This document shows, in pieces, positions 8,151 to 16,246 of a stretch of DNA of 39,895 bases; within the stretch, counting starts at the first letter, position 1; each line of letters opens with the position of its first letter. The notes under the pieces are model-generated. The model did no database searches, was not told the origin of the DNA, and saw only the letters and a program-made list of their open reading frames with translations. Position numbers and translations under genes: made by a program. This stretch comes from Oscillospiraceae bacterium. Lineage in GTDB: Bacteria; Bacillota; Clostridia; Oscillospirales; Ruminococcaceae. The stretch covers positions 3,822-43,716 of the forward strand of contig DQFX01000038.1 in assembly GCA_003531585.1 (NCBI GenBank). Reading direction: 5' to 3'.

Positions 8151-10310
8151 TCAGTCAATGCCCACGATGTACTTCAGGATCACTACTGCGTCGTCTGCTC
8201 TTACCCAGCCGTCGCCGTTTACGTCAGCGGCCGCCTTCTGCTCGTAGTTTTCGAGGGTGGTCTCGCCGATGACTGCCTTGAGGATAGTCACTGCGTCGAG
8301 CGCGGTGCAGTTGCCGTCGCCGTCAACATCGCCGGAAACGATGAGAGAGTAGGAAACGTCGCTGTTGGGAGCGGCAGCTTTCATACCGGTGGCGATGTAC
8401 TGCGTCTCGGAAGCGGCTGTGCCGTCTGCGTTTGTGATCTTGATGAACTCCCCGTTTTCGATGTTGTCGCGGAAATCAGCAACGGTGTACTTCTTCTTGA
8501 AGCCGGCAGCGATGGTGCGCTTGTCGTTGTTGATAACGAAATTGGAGGAGATCATCTGGAAATTCTGAAGCACGGAGCTTATGAAGTAATCGCCGCCCTC
8601 GCTGAAACTTGTGGTAACGGAGCCGTTCTCGACTGTTACCTCTCTGATGAATTCAGATTTCTTGGTGGCTGTGTTCCACTTATAGAGTCTGTAAACGCCG
8701 TTCTTGTATACCTTTGAAACGTCAAGTGTGAGTTCGCCGATTCCGGGGAACGCGCCGGCCTGCTTGAAGGAGATTATCTGGTAGTCGCTCGCGGAGCCTA
8801 CTTCAAAGCGGATCTGCTCCTCGACGCTGCTGGTGTAGAGCACCTCGGGGTCGAAATCAGCGGGCTTGGAAACGTCGGTGCCGGTGAACTTCCAGCTATA
8901 CTTGGAGCCGTCGCGGGTGGCACCCTTGGTGGTGATGGACTTGTTTTCGCCGTAGATGGACTCGAACTCAGCCTTGGTGATCTTGTCCGGTATGGACTGT
9001 TTTGTAGCTACCAGCCCGTTCTGAGCGTCCTGGAACGCCTTTATCGCCTTGTTTGCGTCGTCGAGGGAGGTAGATGCGTCCGAGGAAGCGTCGGAAAGCA
9101 GCGTGGCAGCTTCCGCGAGGGGCTTCCAGCTTTCAGCGGTGTAGTCCTCCTCCTTGTAGGTCTTGGCGATGGTGAGGAGGTCGGAAAGTATCTTCTTGGT
9201 GTTGGCGTTTACGCCGCTTACGAGATTTTTCTTCGCCTCGGTCAGGCTGTCGTAGGCGTTCTGGAGCATGTCGCTGTCGGTGTTGCTGTAGCTCAGGATA
9301 GCCTTTGCGGTGCTGAGCTGATTTGAGAATACCGTCCAGCTCGTGGAGGTGTAGGAGTCCTTCGTGAGCTTCTCGCACTCGGAGATGAGGGTCTCGAGGC
9401 GGAACTTAACGGTTGTGGGGTCGCTGCCGTCGAGGAAGTACACCGTAACGGTGGTGCGGATATTCGGGTTGGAGCTGGTTCCAGTGCCATAAATGCCAAG
9501 AGAAATGGTACCGGTGATCTTTCCTGCCTTACTTACTACTCCGTTGGTAACGTTTGAACTGAAGTCGATATCAAATTCAATATTTTCATTCTTGAGGTAA
9601 GCGGAATTATTCTTCTCGCTGTCGGGAATGTTGTAAGTAGGAAGATCCGGATCGTAGAAATACTCAGGAAGCAGGCTCTTATCGCTGAGAGTAACAGTGG
9701 ACAGAACTTTATCCTTGAACGCATTGATATCCAGATCAGACAGTGTATCCCCTACGCCGAAGTAGTAAGTATCCGGAGTTACGACGAGCTTGCGCTGATT
9801 GGTGGAATTAAGAAGGTTGTTGTTTATCTTCTTTGTGGTGATGTTGAGTGCGGAGAACCATGCAGGTACGCTTGTAAGGTAGTTATTGCTGAGGTCAACG
9901 GAGGTCAGAGCAATATCCTTCGAAAGGTCGAGCGTGCCGATGGTGGAGCTGCGCAGCTTGTTGTTGGAAAGGTCGAGGGTACGCAGGCGCGGCATGTACT
10001 GCACGATACCCGGTATGGACTCAAGACCCATTCCGCTGAGGTTGAGCGAGGTGATGCGCTCCAGGTTTCCGAAGGTGATCTCGGTGTAGTCCTTGACGTT
10101 GGCGGCGGACTGGATCGCTTTTATGAACTTCTCGTTGGGGACGGTTTCGCCGGTTCCGCAGAACAGACTGGGATCGTAATACCATACGCAATCATTGGAA
10201 TCGTAGTCTGTTATCGCTGCAAAGCTTGTAAGCGGCATTGCACCCTGAACCGCTCCAACGGTAAGGCAGCCGGAAAGAACCGCAGCGGCTATTCTCTTGT
10301 TGAGTTTCAT
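8151..10310 (-). CDS. Secreted protein with leucine-rich repeats, FIVAR repeats and a type I dockerin
   Basis: This is a 719-residue exported protein. The start at 10310 (MKLNKRIAAAVLSG) has AAGGAGAGG upstream and begins a signal peptide of about 31 residues; an upstream in-frame start would bury it. Residues about 82-160 form short leucine-rich repeats (ITSLNLSGMGLESIP, LRTLDLSNNKL, LTSVDLSNNYLTSVP). Residues about 303-437 hold two FIVAR-type helical repeats. A further beta-rich segment follows. The last 60 residues are a dockerin with two calcium loops, DVDGDGNCTALDAVTILK and DVNGDGWVRADDAVVILK. The dockerin implies docking to a cohesin scaffold outside the cell. No glycosidase motif is visible, so a binding or adhesion role is inferred. 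It has its own promoter at 10383-10411. Confidence 0.88.
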   Translation of the reverse strand: MKLNKRIAAAVLSGCLTVGAVQGAMPLTSFAAITDYDSNDCVWYYDPSLFCGTGETVPNEKFIKAIQSAANVKDYTEITFGNLERITSLNLSGMGLESIPGIVQYMPRLRTLDLSNNKLRSSTIGTLDLSKDIALTSVDLSNNYLTSVPAWFSALNITTKKINNNLLNSTNQRKLVVTPDTYYFGVGDTLSDLDINAFKDKVLSTVTLSDKSLLPEYFYDPDLPTYNIPDSEKNNSAYLKNENIEFDIDFSSNVTNGVVSKAGKITGTISLGIYGTGTSSNPNIRTTVTVYFLDGSDPTTVKFRLETLISECEKLTKDSYTSTSWTVFSNQLSTAKAILSYSNTDSDMLQNAYDSLTEAKKNLVSGVNANTKKILSDLLTIAKTYKEEDYTAESWKPLAEAATLLSDASSDASTSLDDANKAIKAFQDAQNGLVATKQSIPDKITKAEFESIYGENKSITTKGATRDGSKYSWKFTGTDVSKPADFDPEVLYTSSVEEQIRFEVGSASDYQIISFKQAGAFPGIGELTLDVSKVYKNGVYRLYKWNTATKKSEFIREVTVENGSVTTSFSEGGDYFISSVLQNFQMISSNFVINNDKRTIAAGFKKKYTVADFRDNIENGEFIKITNADGTAASETQYIATGMKAAAPNSDVSYSLIVSGDVDGDGNCTALDAVTILKAVIGETTLENYEQKAAADVNGDGWVRADDAVVILKYIVGID

Positions 10311-10352
10311 AATTATCCTCTCCTTAATATATTTCCTCAATTTCCCATATGT

Positions 10353-10370
10353 AATGCCAGTTGCGGCATT
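10353..10370 (-). promoter_or_regulatory. Small leader hairpin upstream of the dockerin protein
   Basis: AATGCC and GGCATT form a perfect 6-base stem with a 6-base loop, between the transcript start and the ribosome site. A role in mRNA stability is possible; nothing else is visible. Confidence 0.35.
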
Positions 10371-10382
10371 GTAATCATGATT

Positions 10383-10411
10383 AGTATAGCACAATTTCAG
10401 GCGTTTGGCAA
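10383..10411 (-). promoter_or_regulatory. Sigma-A promoter of the dockerin protein gene
   Basis: On the minus strand TTGCCA (10406-10411), a 17-base spacer ending in TGC and TATACT (10383-10388) form a promoter with an extended -10. Confidence 0.75.
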
Positions 10412-10453
10412 GAGATAATTAAGTAATTTTCCATAAAATCTGAGATTTTTACA

Positions 10454-10481
10454 CAAAAAACCCCATGCATGAAGCGTGGGG
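10454..10481 (-). terminator. Intrinsic terminator of the small cysteine protein gene
   Basis: On the minus strand CCCCACGC, a 5-base loop and GCATGGGG form an 8-base stem (one G-U pair) followed by six T. It separates the upstream small gene from the dockerin-protein promoter. Confidence 0.85.
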
Positions 10482-10525
10482 CGTTTCTGTTTTGGCGTCT
10501 TAACTGAACCGCAGCCGGTGCAGTA

Positions 10526-10741
10526 TCAGAAGTCGATATCGTTTACCGCGGAGTTTGCAAGCTGAAGCTCCTTCTTGGGAACCCTTTTCAGCGGGGAATA
10601 CACGAACTTCTTGCAGGAGTCGTAAGCCTTTACGTCGCCCATCTTGGAGCAGTGTATCTTGTCGCCTTCGCCGGCGATGCCTAACTCGCAGTATTTGCAG
10701 GAGGGCTTGATGTTATTGCCGAACAGCTTTTTCTTTGCCAT
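10526..10741 (-). CDS. Small conserved-looking protein with a cysteine cluster
   Basis: This 71-residue basic protein begins MAKKKLFGNNIKPSCKYCE. Four cysteines are arranged as CKYC, then IHCSK, then YDSCKKF, a spacing compatible with a bound metal ion. It has a strong GGAGGA ribosome site, its own promoter at 10794-10822 and its own terminator, so it is a complete transcription unit and not a chance frame. I do not recognise a named family. There is no signal peptide or membrane segment, so it should be cytoplasmic. Function unknown. Confidence 0.75.
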   Translation of the reverse strand: MAKKKLFGNNIKPSCKYCELGIAGEGDKIHCSKMGDVKAYDSCKKFVYSPLKRVPKKELQLANSAVNDIDF

Positions 10742-10793
10742 ATGAATTCCTCCAGTCGAATCATAATAACAGGTCTGCGCCTTTGTACACTTT

Positions 10794-10822
10794 ATTATAG
10801 CATAGAAGCGCTGAAATGTCTA
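10794..10822 (-). promoter_or_regulatory. Sigma-A promoter of the small cysteine protein gene
   Basis: On the minus strand TAGACA (10817-10822), a 17-base spacer ending in TGC and TATAAT (10794-10799) give an extended -10 promoter. It is divergent from the alaS promoter about 130 bases away. Confidence 0.8.
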
Positions 10823-10951
10823 CCACAAAACGCCAAGATTTTTCATTCTTATTTTTGTTGTTTTTGCACAAAAGTGCGGTCGATTCAACAGGGAGCGATC
10901 CGCCGCAGCTGATCAAATCGGCGCCTCTCCCGCAAAATAAGCACTTTACTA

Positions 10952-10979
10952 TTGACTTTTGGCGAAAAAGATGTATAAT
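10952..10979 (+). promoter_or_regulatory. Sigma-A promoter of alaS
   Basis: TTGACT (10952-10957), a 16-base spacer and TATAAT (10974-10979) lie upstream of alaS. The leader is only about 60 bases, too short for the T-box riboswitch that often controls this gene in Firmicutes. Confidence 0.8.
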
Positions 10980-11045
10980 AAATATGTATGCGTATTCCTT
11001 ATGGAGTAAACAGATAAATTTTGCAAAACAAAGAGGACAAACATT

Positions 11046-13691
11046 ATGAAATGGACTGGACTTAATGATCTCCGCGAGAGCTACCTGAGTTTCTTCGAGA
11101 GCAAGGGACACCTGCGCCTGAACAGCTTTCCGCTGGTTCCGCAGGGGGATAATTCTATCCTGCTCATCAACGCCGGAATGACCCCGCTGAAAAAGTACTT
11201 CCAGGGTATCGAGGAGCCGCCGCGCCACCGCGTCACCACCTGCCAGAAGTGCATTCGTACACCTGATATCGAGAACGTCGGCAAGACCGCGCGCCACGGC
11301 ACTTACTTCGAAATGCTCGGCAACTTCTCTTTTGGCGACTACTTCAAGCATGAAGCCATCGCATGGGCGTGGGAGTACCTCACCAAGGTTCTGGAGATCC
11401 CGCCTGAGCGCCTGTGGGTCACAATCTACGAGCAGGACGACGAAGCCGGAGACATCTGGGCTAACGAGGTCGGAGTTCCACGCGAGCGTATCATCAAGCT
11501 CGGCAAGGCTGATAACTTCTGGGAGCACGGAAGCGGTCCCTGCGGCCCCTGCTCTGAGATACACTACGACCGCGGCGAGAAGTACGGTCACTTCGACCAC
11601 ATCGGTCAGGACAACTTCGAGGAAGTCGGCGACTGCGACCGTATCATCGAGATCTGGAACAACGTATTCACCCAGTTCGACAACGACGGCCACGGCAACT
11701 ACACCCAGCTCAAGACCAAGAACATCGACACCGGCATGGGGCTGGAGCGTCTCGCATGCGTAATGCAGGACGTTGACAACCTGTTCGAAGTCGACACCGT
11801 TCAGAATATCCTCAAGAAGATAAGCTCCATCGTCGGCGTTGACTACAAGGCTGACCCCGTAAAGGACATCTCCCTGCGCGTTATCACCGACCATATCAGA
11901 AGCACCACATTCATGGTAGGCGACGGCGTTCTCCCCTCCAACGAGGGCAGAGGCTACGTTCTCCGCAGACTGCTCAGAAGAGCCGCAAGACACGGCAGAC
12001 TTCTCGGCTGCACAAAGCCGTTCCTCCACGAGGTATGCGACACCGTTATCAACGAGAACCTCTCCGCTTATCCGGAGCTTGACGAGAAGCGCGCTTACAT
12101 CAAGAAGGTTATCCAGACCGAGGAGGAGAGCTTCGCAAAGACCATCGACAAGGGCACCGAGATCCTGAACGAGATGATCGAGAAGCTCCAGAGCAGCGGC
12201 GAAAAGGTGCTGCCCGGCGCTGACGTATTCAAGCTGCACGACACCTACGGATTCCCGCTCGACCTCACCAAGGAGATACTGCACGAGAACGGTCTCGAGG
12301 CTGACGAGGAGGGCTTCCAGGAGTGCATGAAGGTCCAGAAGGACACCGCCCGCAAGAACAAGAAGCTCGGCGGCGGCTGGGACAACGCGAAGAACTCCGC
12401 GCTCGACGCCTACAAGACCACATTCGTGGGCTACACCGAACTTGAGAAGCAGACAAAGCTGCTCGCCATCGTGAAGAACGGCGAAGTTTCCGAACTCTGC
12501 GAAGAGGGCGACGATGTTTCCGTAGTTCTGGAGGAAACTCCGTTCTACGCTGAGATGGGCGGTCAGGTCGGCGACTGCGGCACTGTAGTTTCCGGCGACA
12601 ACGTTATCGAGATCGCCAACACCCAGAAGCTCACAAACGGCGCGTTCATCTCCAACGGTAAGGTAGTAAGCGGCGGATTCGCTGCCGGCGAGACCGTAAC
12701 CGCAAAGGTAGACGCCGAGAAGCGCGCGGCTACACAGCGCAACCACACCTGCGCCCATATCCTCCAGGCTGCTCTGAGACATGTTCTCGGCGACCACGTA
12801 CACCAGGCGGGTTCCTATGTCGACCCGTATCAGTGCCGTTTCGACTTCAGCCACTTCAGCGCGGTAACTCCCGAGGAGCTTGCTAAGGTCGAGGAATATG
12901 TAAATAATGTCATCATGGAGGCTGTTCCGGTAGTCACCGAGGAGCTGCCCATCGAGGAAGCAAAGAAGAAGGGCGCTATGGCTCTGTTCGGCGAGAAGTA
13001 CGGCGACGTGGTACGCGTTGTTTCCGTCGGCGATTACTCCACTGAGTTCTGCGGCGGCACTCACCTGAAGAACTCCTCCGAGGCTGGTCTGTTCAAGATA
13101 GTTTCCGAGTCCTCCGTAGCAAGCGGCGTAAGACGTATCGAGGCTGTAACAGGCATGAACGTGCTGAACCTGCTCAACTCCATGAAGGACACCCTCGCGA
13201 AGGCTTCCGACGTTCTCAAGATCTCCAACTCCAACGAGCTGGTTCACCGCTGCGAGAGCGTTATGAGCGAGCTGCGCGAGAAGGATAAGAAGATCGAGAG
13301 CATGGCTCAGGCTGCGGCTAACGCACAGCTCGGCGACCTCGGCGCAGGCTGCCCCGAAGTAAACGGCGTGAAGATCGTCACCGCTGCGCTGGACGGCACA
13401 GGCGCTGACGGTCTGAGAAAGATCGGCGACTCCCTCGCGGATAAGTTCGACTGCTTCGTTGCAGTACTCGCTGGCACCGCAGACGGCAAGAGCAGCATAC
13501 TCTGTAAGTGCTCCAAGAGCGCGGTCGCAAAGGGCGCGAACGCAGGAACCCTCGTTCGTGAGATCGCGGCTGTCGCAGGCGGCAAGGGCGGCGGAAAGCC
13601 CGACCAGGCTATGGCGGGTATCCCGGACGCTTCCAGGATAAAGGACGCTCTGGCTGCTGCCGCTGATATCGCTGCAAAGTATATCAAGTAA
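11046..13691 (+). CDS. alaS: Alanyl-tRNA synthetase
   Basis: This 881-residue cytoplasmic enzyme charges tRNA-Ala. The class II catalytic core opens with MKWTGLNDLRESYLSFFE and contains RVTTCQKCIRTPDIENVG, HGTYFEMLGNFSFGDYFK and GMGLERL. The editing domain carries the zinc-site motifs HTCAHILQAALR and FCGGTHLKNS. The C-terminal DHHA1 domain has GGKGGGKPDQAMAG. The protein is full length. AGAGGA lies upstream of the ATG. Several long frames on the opposite strand here are mirror images caused by codon bias and are not genes. Confidence 0.98.
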   Translation: MKWTGLNDLRESYLSFFESKGHLRLNSFPLVPQGDNSILLINAGMTPLKKYFQGIEEPPRHRVTTCQKCIRTPDIENVGKTARHGTYFEMLGNFSFGDYFKHEAIAWAWEYLTKVLEIPPERLWVTIYEQDDEAGDIWANEVGVPRERIIKLGKADNFWEHGSGPCGPCSEIHYDRGEKYGHFDHIGQDNFEEVGDCDRIIEIWNNVFTQFDNDGHGNYTQLKTKNIDTGMGLERLACVMQDVDNLFEVDTVQNILKKISSIVGVDYKADPVKDISLRVITDHIRSTTFMVGDGVLPSNEGRGYVLRRLLRRAARHGRLLGCTKPFLHEVCDTVINENLSAYPELDEKRAYIKKVIQTEEESFAKTIDKGTEILNEMIEKLQSSGEKVLPGADVFKLHDTYGFPLDLTKEILHENGLEADEEGFQECMKVQKDTARKNKKLGGGWDNAKNSALDAYKTTFVGYTELEKQTKLLAIVKNGEVSELCEEGDDVSVVLEETPFYAEMGGQVGDCGTVVSGDNVIEIANTQKLTNGAFISNGKVVSGGFAAGETVTAKVDAEKRAATQRNHTCAHILQAALRHVLGDHVHQAGSYVDPYQCRFDFSHFSAVTPEELAKVEEYVNNVIMEAVPVVTEELPIEEAKKKGAMALFGEKYGDVVRVVSVGDYSTEFCGGTHLKNSSEAGLFKIVSESSVASGVRRIEAVTGMNVLNLLNSMKDTLAKASDVLKISNSNELVHRCESVMSELREKDKKIESMAQAAANAQLGDLGAGCPEVNGVKIVTAALDGTGADGLRKIGDSLADKFDCFVAVLAGTADGKSSILCKCSKSAVAKGANAGTLVREIAAVAGGKGGGKPDQAMAGIPDASRIKDALAAAADIAAKYIK

Positions 13692-13722
13692 TTAAAGGCT
13701 CATCGGTTTATTTTAACAACGT

Positions 13723-13765
13723 TAAAATGTCGTTTTCTTTGGTTCACGGGGAAAACGACATTTTA
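13723..13765 (+). terminator. Long palindrome downstream of alaS, probable terminator
   Basis: A perfect 15-base inverted repeat (arms at 13723-13737 and 13751-13765, 13-base loop) lies 31 bases past the alaS stop. The arm ends in TTTTA, which may serve as the release tract. Its symmetry would also allow use as a protein-binding palindrome. Confidence 0.5.
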
Positions 13766-13809
13766 GGTAATGGGCAAAGTTAAATAATCGTTAATATTTG
13801 GAGGTGCTT

Positions 13810-14151
13810 ATGAACGAGCAGAAGATCACACCGAAGAAATCAGAGGCGGGTATCGAGTACATCAGGGAAATGCGACTCGCGGGTTTGATAAAAAGGGATA
13901 TTATCCCGGCTGACGAGGCTGTGGGCTATGAGGAGCTTGAAAAAAACGGAAGCCTTCCGGACGGAGTATATGCGACCTACGAAAACGGAAAAAGGTCGTA
14001 CTGCCGTGTTGAGAGCACTGTTCCGGACATGACCGGCGAGGAGATTGACCGGCTGATACAGCTTCGCACTATAAAGAACTGGATATTATTCTTTGGCGTG
14101 ATGGCCGTCATCGGACTCTGCCTCGGAGGGATTTCTCTGTTCGTGCGCTGA
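13810..14151 (+). CDS. Small hypothetical membrane protein
   Basis: This 113-residue protein is mostly soluble and charged (it begins MNEQKITPKKSEAGIEYIRE) and ends in one membrane segment at about residues 90-110 (ILFFGVMAVIGLCLGGISLF), so it is probably tail-anchored facing the cytoplasm. I chose the ATG at 13810 because GGAGG at 13800-13804 is correctly spaced; a TTG four codons earlier overlaps that ribosome site. It contains a YEELEKNGSLPDGVYATYENG segment of unknown role. I recognise no family. Confidence 0.7.
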   Translation: MNEQKITPKKSEAGIEYIREMRLAGLIKRDIIPADEAVGYEELEKNGSLPDGVYATYENGKRSYCRVESTVPDMTGEEIDRLIQLRTIKNWILFFGVMAVIGLCLGGISLFVR

Positions 14152-14218
14152 TAAAACCGTAATTTTCCATGTAACCAAACAATAAAAGAACTGTCATATA
14201 TATCAGGAGGACAAAATC

Positions 14219-14560
14219 ATGAACGACTGCTTATTCTGCAAGATCATTTCCGGTGAGATCCCCTCAACAAAGGTTTTCGAGGACGACCAGGTGCTTGCAT
14301 TCCGCGACATCGCGCCGATGGCTCCTACGCACATTCTGGTTATCCCCAAGACCCACATCGCCGGGGTTGACGAGATCACTCCCGAAAACAGCGCGATAGT
14401 TGCGCACATCTTCGAGATGATCCCGATTATCGCCAGGGAGGAAGGCCTCACCGGCGGCTACCGCGTAGTCAGCAACATCGGCGAGGACGGAGGTCAGACC
14501 GTACGCCATCTGCATTTCCACATTCTCGGCGGCAAAAAGCTCGCCACCGAAATGGCGTAA
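14219..14560 (+). CDS. HIT-family nucleotide hydrolase (HinT-like)
   Basis: This 113-residue cytoplasmic protein belongs to the histidine triad family, which cleaves adenosine phosphoramidates and related nucleotides. It has the typical N-terminal CLFCKIISGEIPS, with a Cys pair that often binds zinc, the core HILVIPKTHI and the catalytic triad HLHFHILGGK near the end. Its length is normal for HinT. The ribosome site AGGAGG is strong. holA follows after 6 bases, so the two share a transcript. Confidence 0.95.
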   Translation: MNDCLFCKIISGEIPSTKVFEDDQVLAFRDIAPMAPTHILVIPKTHIAGVDEITPENSAIVAHIFEMIPIIAREEGLTGGYRVVSNIGEDGGQTVRHLHFHILGGKKLATEMA

Positions 14561-14566
14561 GGCGTA

Positions 14567-15634
14567 ATGGCTAAGGGACCTGTATTCCGGCTCACACCGG
14601 AGAATGCGCTCCGCAGCGAGCTCCAGGCGGGGAAGGTGCGCCCCGCGTATTTCTTCTATGGCGAGGAGGACTTCCTCACCCGCACCTACACCGACATGGT
14701 GATAAAAACCGCCGGGGCGCTCGAGGGCGACGGACTGAACCTGCTCAAAGTACGCGGAGTTCCCGACATGGACAAGCTGTCCGACTTTGCGGAGAGCATG
14801 CCGTTTTTCGCGCCGAACAAGTGTGTCCGCATAACCGACCTCGATCCGGAATCCCTCGATAATCAGCAGCTAAAGGACATGATAAAGCTGGTGGAGGAGC
14901 TTCCCGAGACCACCGTGATTGTATTTGCGCTGATAACAACCGCGCTCGACGACGCCAAGCCCAAGGCAAAGACCAAGAAGCTTGTCGAAACAGTGGAGAA
15001 GCGCGGGGCGGTCTGCAAGTTCCCGCTGCTTAGCGTGAACGCCGTCGCGGGAATGGCGGCGCGAAAGGCGGCGAAGGCGGGCTGCACGCTTTCCGCGCAG
15101 GACGCGGCGTTCCTTGCGGAGCGCTGCGGGTGTTCGCTGACGCTGCTTCAGACCGAGGTCGAGAAGCTCTGCACCTACCGCCAGAGCGGGGAGATAACCC
15201 GTGCCGATATAAGCGCGCTGGTTCCCCGGACGCTGGACGCCAGCGCCTACGACCTTTCCGAGCTGCTGTTCGCGGGAAACTGCGGAGCGGCTCTGCGTAT
15301 GCTCGACGACCTGTTTCAGCAGCGCGTGGAGCCTGTGCTTATCCTTTCGGCGGTGTCCGGGGCGTTCGTGGACTGCTACCGCGGGAAGCTCGCGGTCAGG
15401 GCAGGGAAAAGCTCCCAGCAGGCGGCAGCGGATTTCGGCTACTTCGGCGGCAGAGCCTACTATTTCGGGAAGGCCTGCACGAAGGCGCGGGGGCTGTCCG
15501 ATGGATACCTCAACGCCTGCATGGAGGTGCTTTTCCGCACCAACCGGCTGATGAACTCCTCCAAGACCGACAGCCGGCTGCTGCTTGAGCGGGCGTTCAC
15601 AGAAATTTCCGCATTGAAAGGCGCGCGGGTATGA
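14567..15634 (+). CDS. holA: DNA polymerase III subunit delta
   Basis: This 355-residue subunit of the clamp loader opens the sliding clamp. Family features are RPAYFFYGEEDFLTRTY near the start, the degenerate AAA+ core, and the C-terminal helical collar region (LFRTNRLMNSSKTDSRLLLE). Length is normal. The ATG at 14567 is 6 bases after the HIT gene with a weak TAAGGCG ribosome site, so its translation is probably coupled. Its stop overlaps the next gene by ATGA. Confidence 0.9.
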   Translation: MAKGPVFRLTPENALRSELQAGKVRPAYFFYGEEDFLTRTYTDMVIKTAGALEGDGLNLLKVRGVPDMDKLSDFAESMPFFAPNKCVRITDLDPESLDNQQLKDMIKLVEELPETTVIVFALITTALDDAKPKAKTKKLVETVEKRGAVCKFPLLSVNAVAGMAARKAAKAGCTLSAQDAAFLAERCGCSLTLLQTEVEKLCTYRQSGEITRADISALVPRTLDASAYDLSELLFAGNCGAALRMLDDLFQQRVEPVLILSAVSGAFVDCYRGKLAVRAGKSSQQAAADFGYFGGRAYYFGKACTKARGLSDGYLNACMEVLFRTNRLMNSSKTDSRLLLERAFTEISALKGARV

Positions 15635-16233
15635 TACGCGTCAAACAAGCAATAATAGTAGAGGGCAGGTACGACAAGATACGGCTCTCCAACATCGTGG
15701 ATACGGCGATAATATGCACGAACGGCTTTTCCATCTACAAGGACGCCGATAAGCAGGAGCTGATAAAGTCCCTGGCGGAAAAGACCGGCATAATTATCCT
15801 CACCGACAGCGACAGCGCGGGGTTCCAGATACGCTCGTTTATCCGCAGCATCGTCAAAAAGGGAGAGGTGCTGAACGCGGTGACGCCGGATATTTTCGGC
15901 AAGGAGCGCAGGAAGCCCCAGCCCTCGAAGCAGGGGAAGCTAGGCGTTGAGGGGATCCCGGACGAGCTGATAATCGAGGCGCTGAAAAACTGCGGTGCCG
16001 TGATCGACGGCGAGGCTCCGGAAAAACACGAAGATCCGCTGACCCGCACTGACCTCATGGAGCTGGGTCTAATCGGCGGGGAGAACTCCGCAGAGCGCCG
16101 CCGGGAGCTGCAAAAGCGCCTGGGGCTGCCGGAGCTGCTTTCCGCAAAGCTGCTGCTGGAAATGGGTAACAGAATGTTTTCCCGCAGCGGATTTATAGAA
16201 GCCGTCCGGAAAATGGACGAAGAACAAAAGTAA
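15631..16233 (+). CDS. rnmV: RNase M5-like TOPRIM protein
   Basis: This 200-residue protein resembles ribonuclease M5, which matures the 5S rRNA precursor in Firmicutes. The TOPRIM core is visible: the glutamate in IIVEGRYDK and the DxD pair in IIILTDSDSAGFQIR. The C-terminal half (VEGIPDELIIEALKN onward) fits the domain that follows TOPRIM in this family. Its start overlaps the holA stop by four bases, indicating translational coupling. The symbol is assigned from the family; the substrate is not shown here. Confidence 0.82.
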   Translation: MIRVKQAIIVEGRYDKIRLSNIVDTAIICTNGFSIYKDADKQELIKSLAEKTGIIILTDSDSAGFQIRSFIRSIVKKGEVLNAVTPDIFGKERRKPQPSKQGKLGVEGIPDELIIEALKNCGAVIDGEAPEKHEDPLTRTDLMELGLIGGENSAERRRELQKRLGLPELLSAKLLLEMGNRMFSRSGFIEAVRKMDEEQK

Positions 16234-16246
16234 CAAGGGTGCATTT

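Noticed and set aside
10986..11045. Possible T-box riboswitch in front of alaS
   Set aside because: The leader is only about 60 bases and has no T-box sequence or terminator.
10761..13247. An 828-codon open frame opposite alaS
   Set aside because: Antisense shadow of alaS; the part beyond alaS crosses two promoters.
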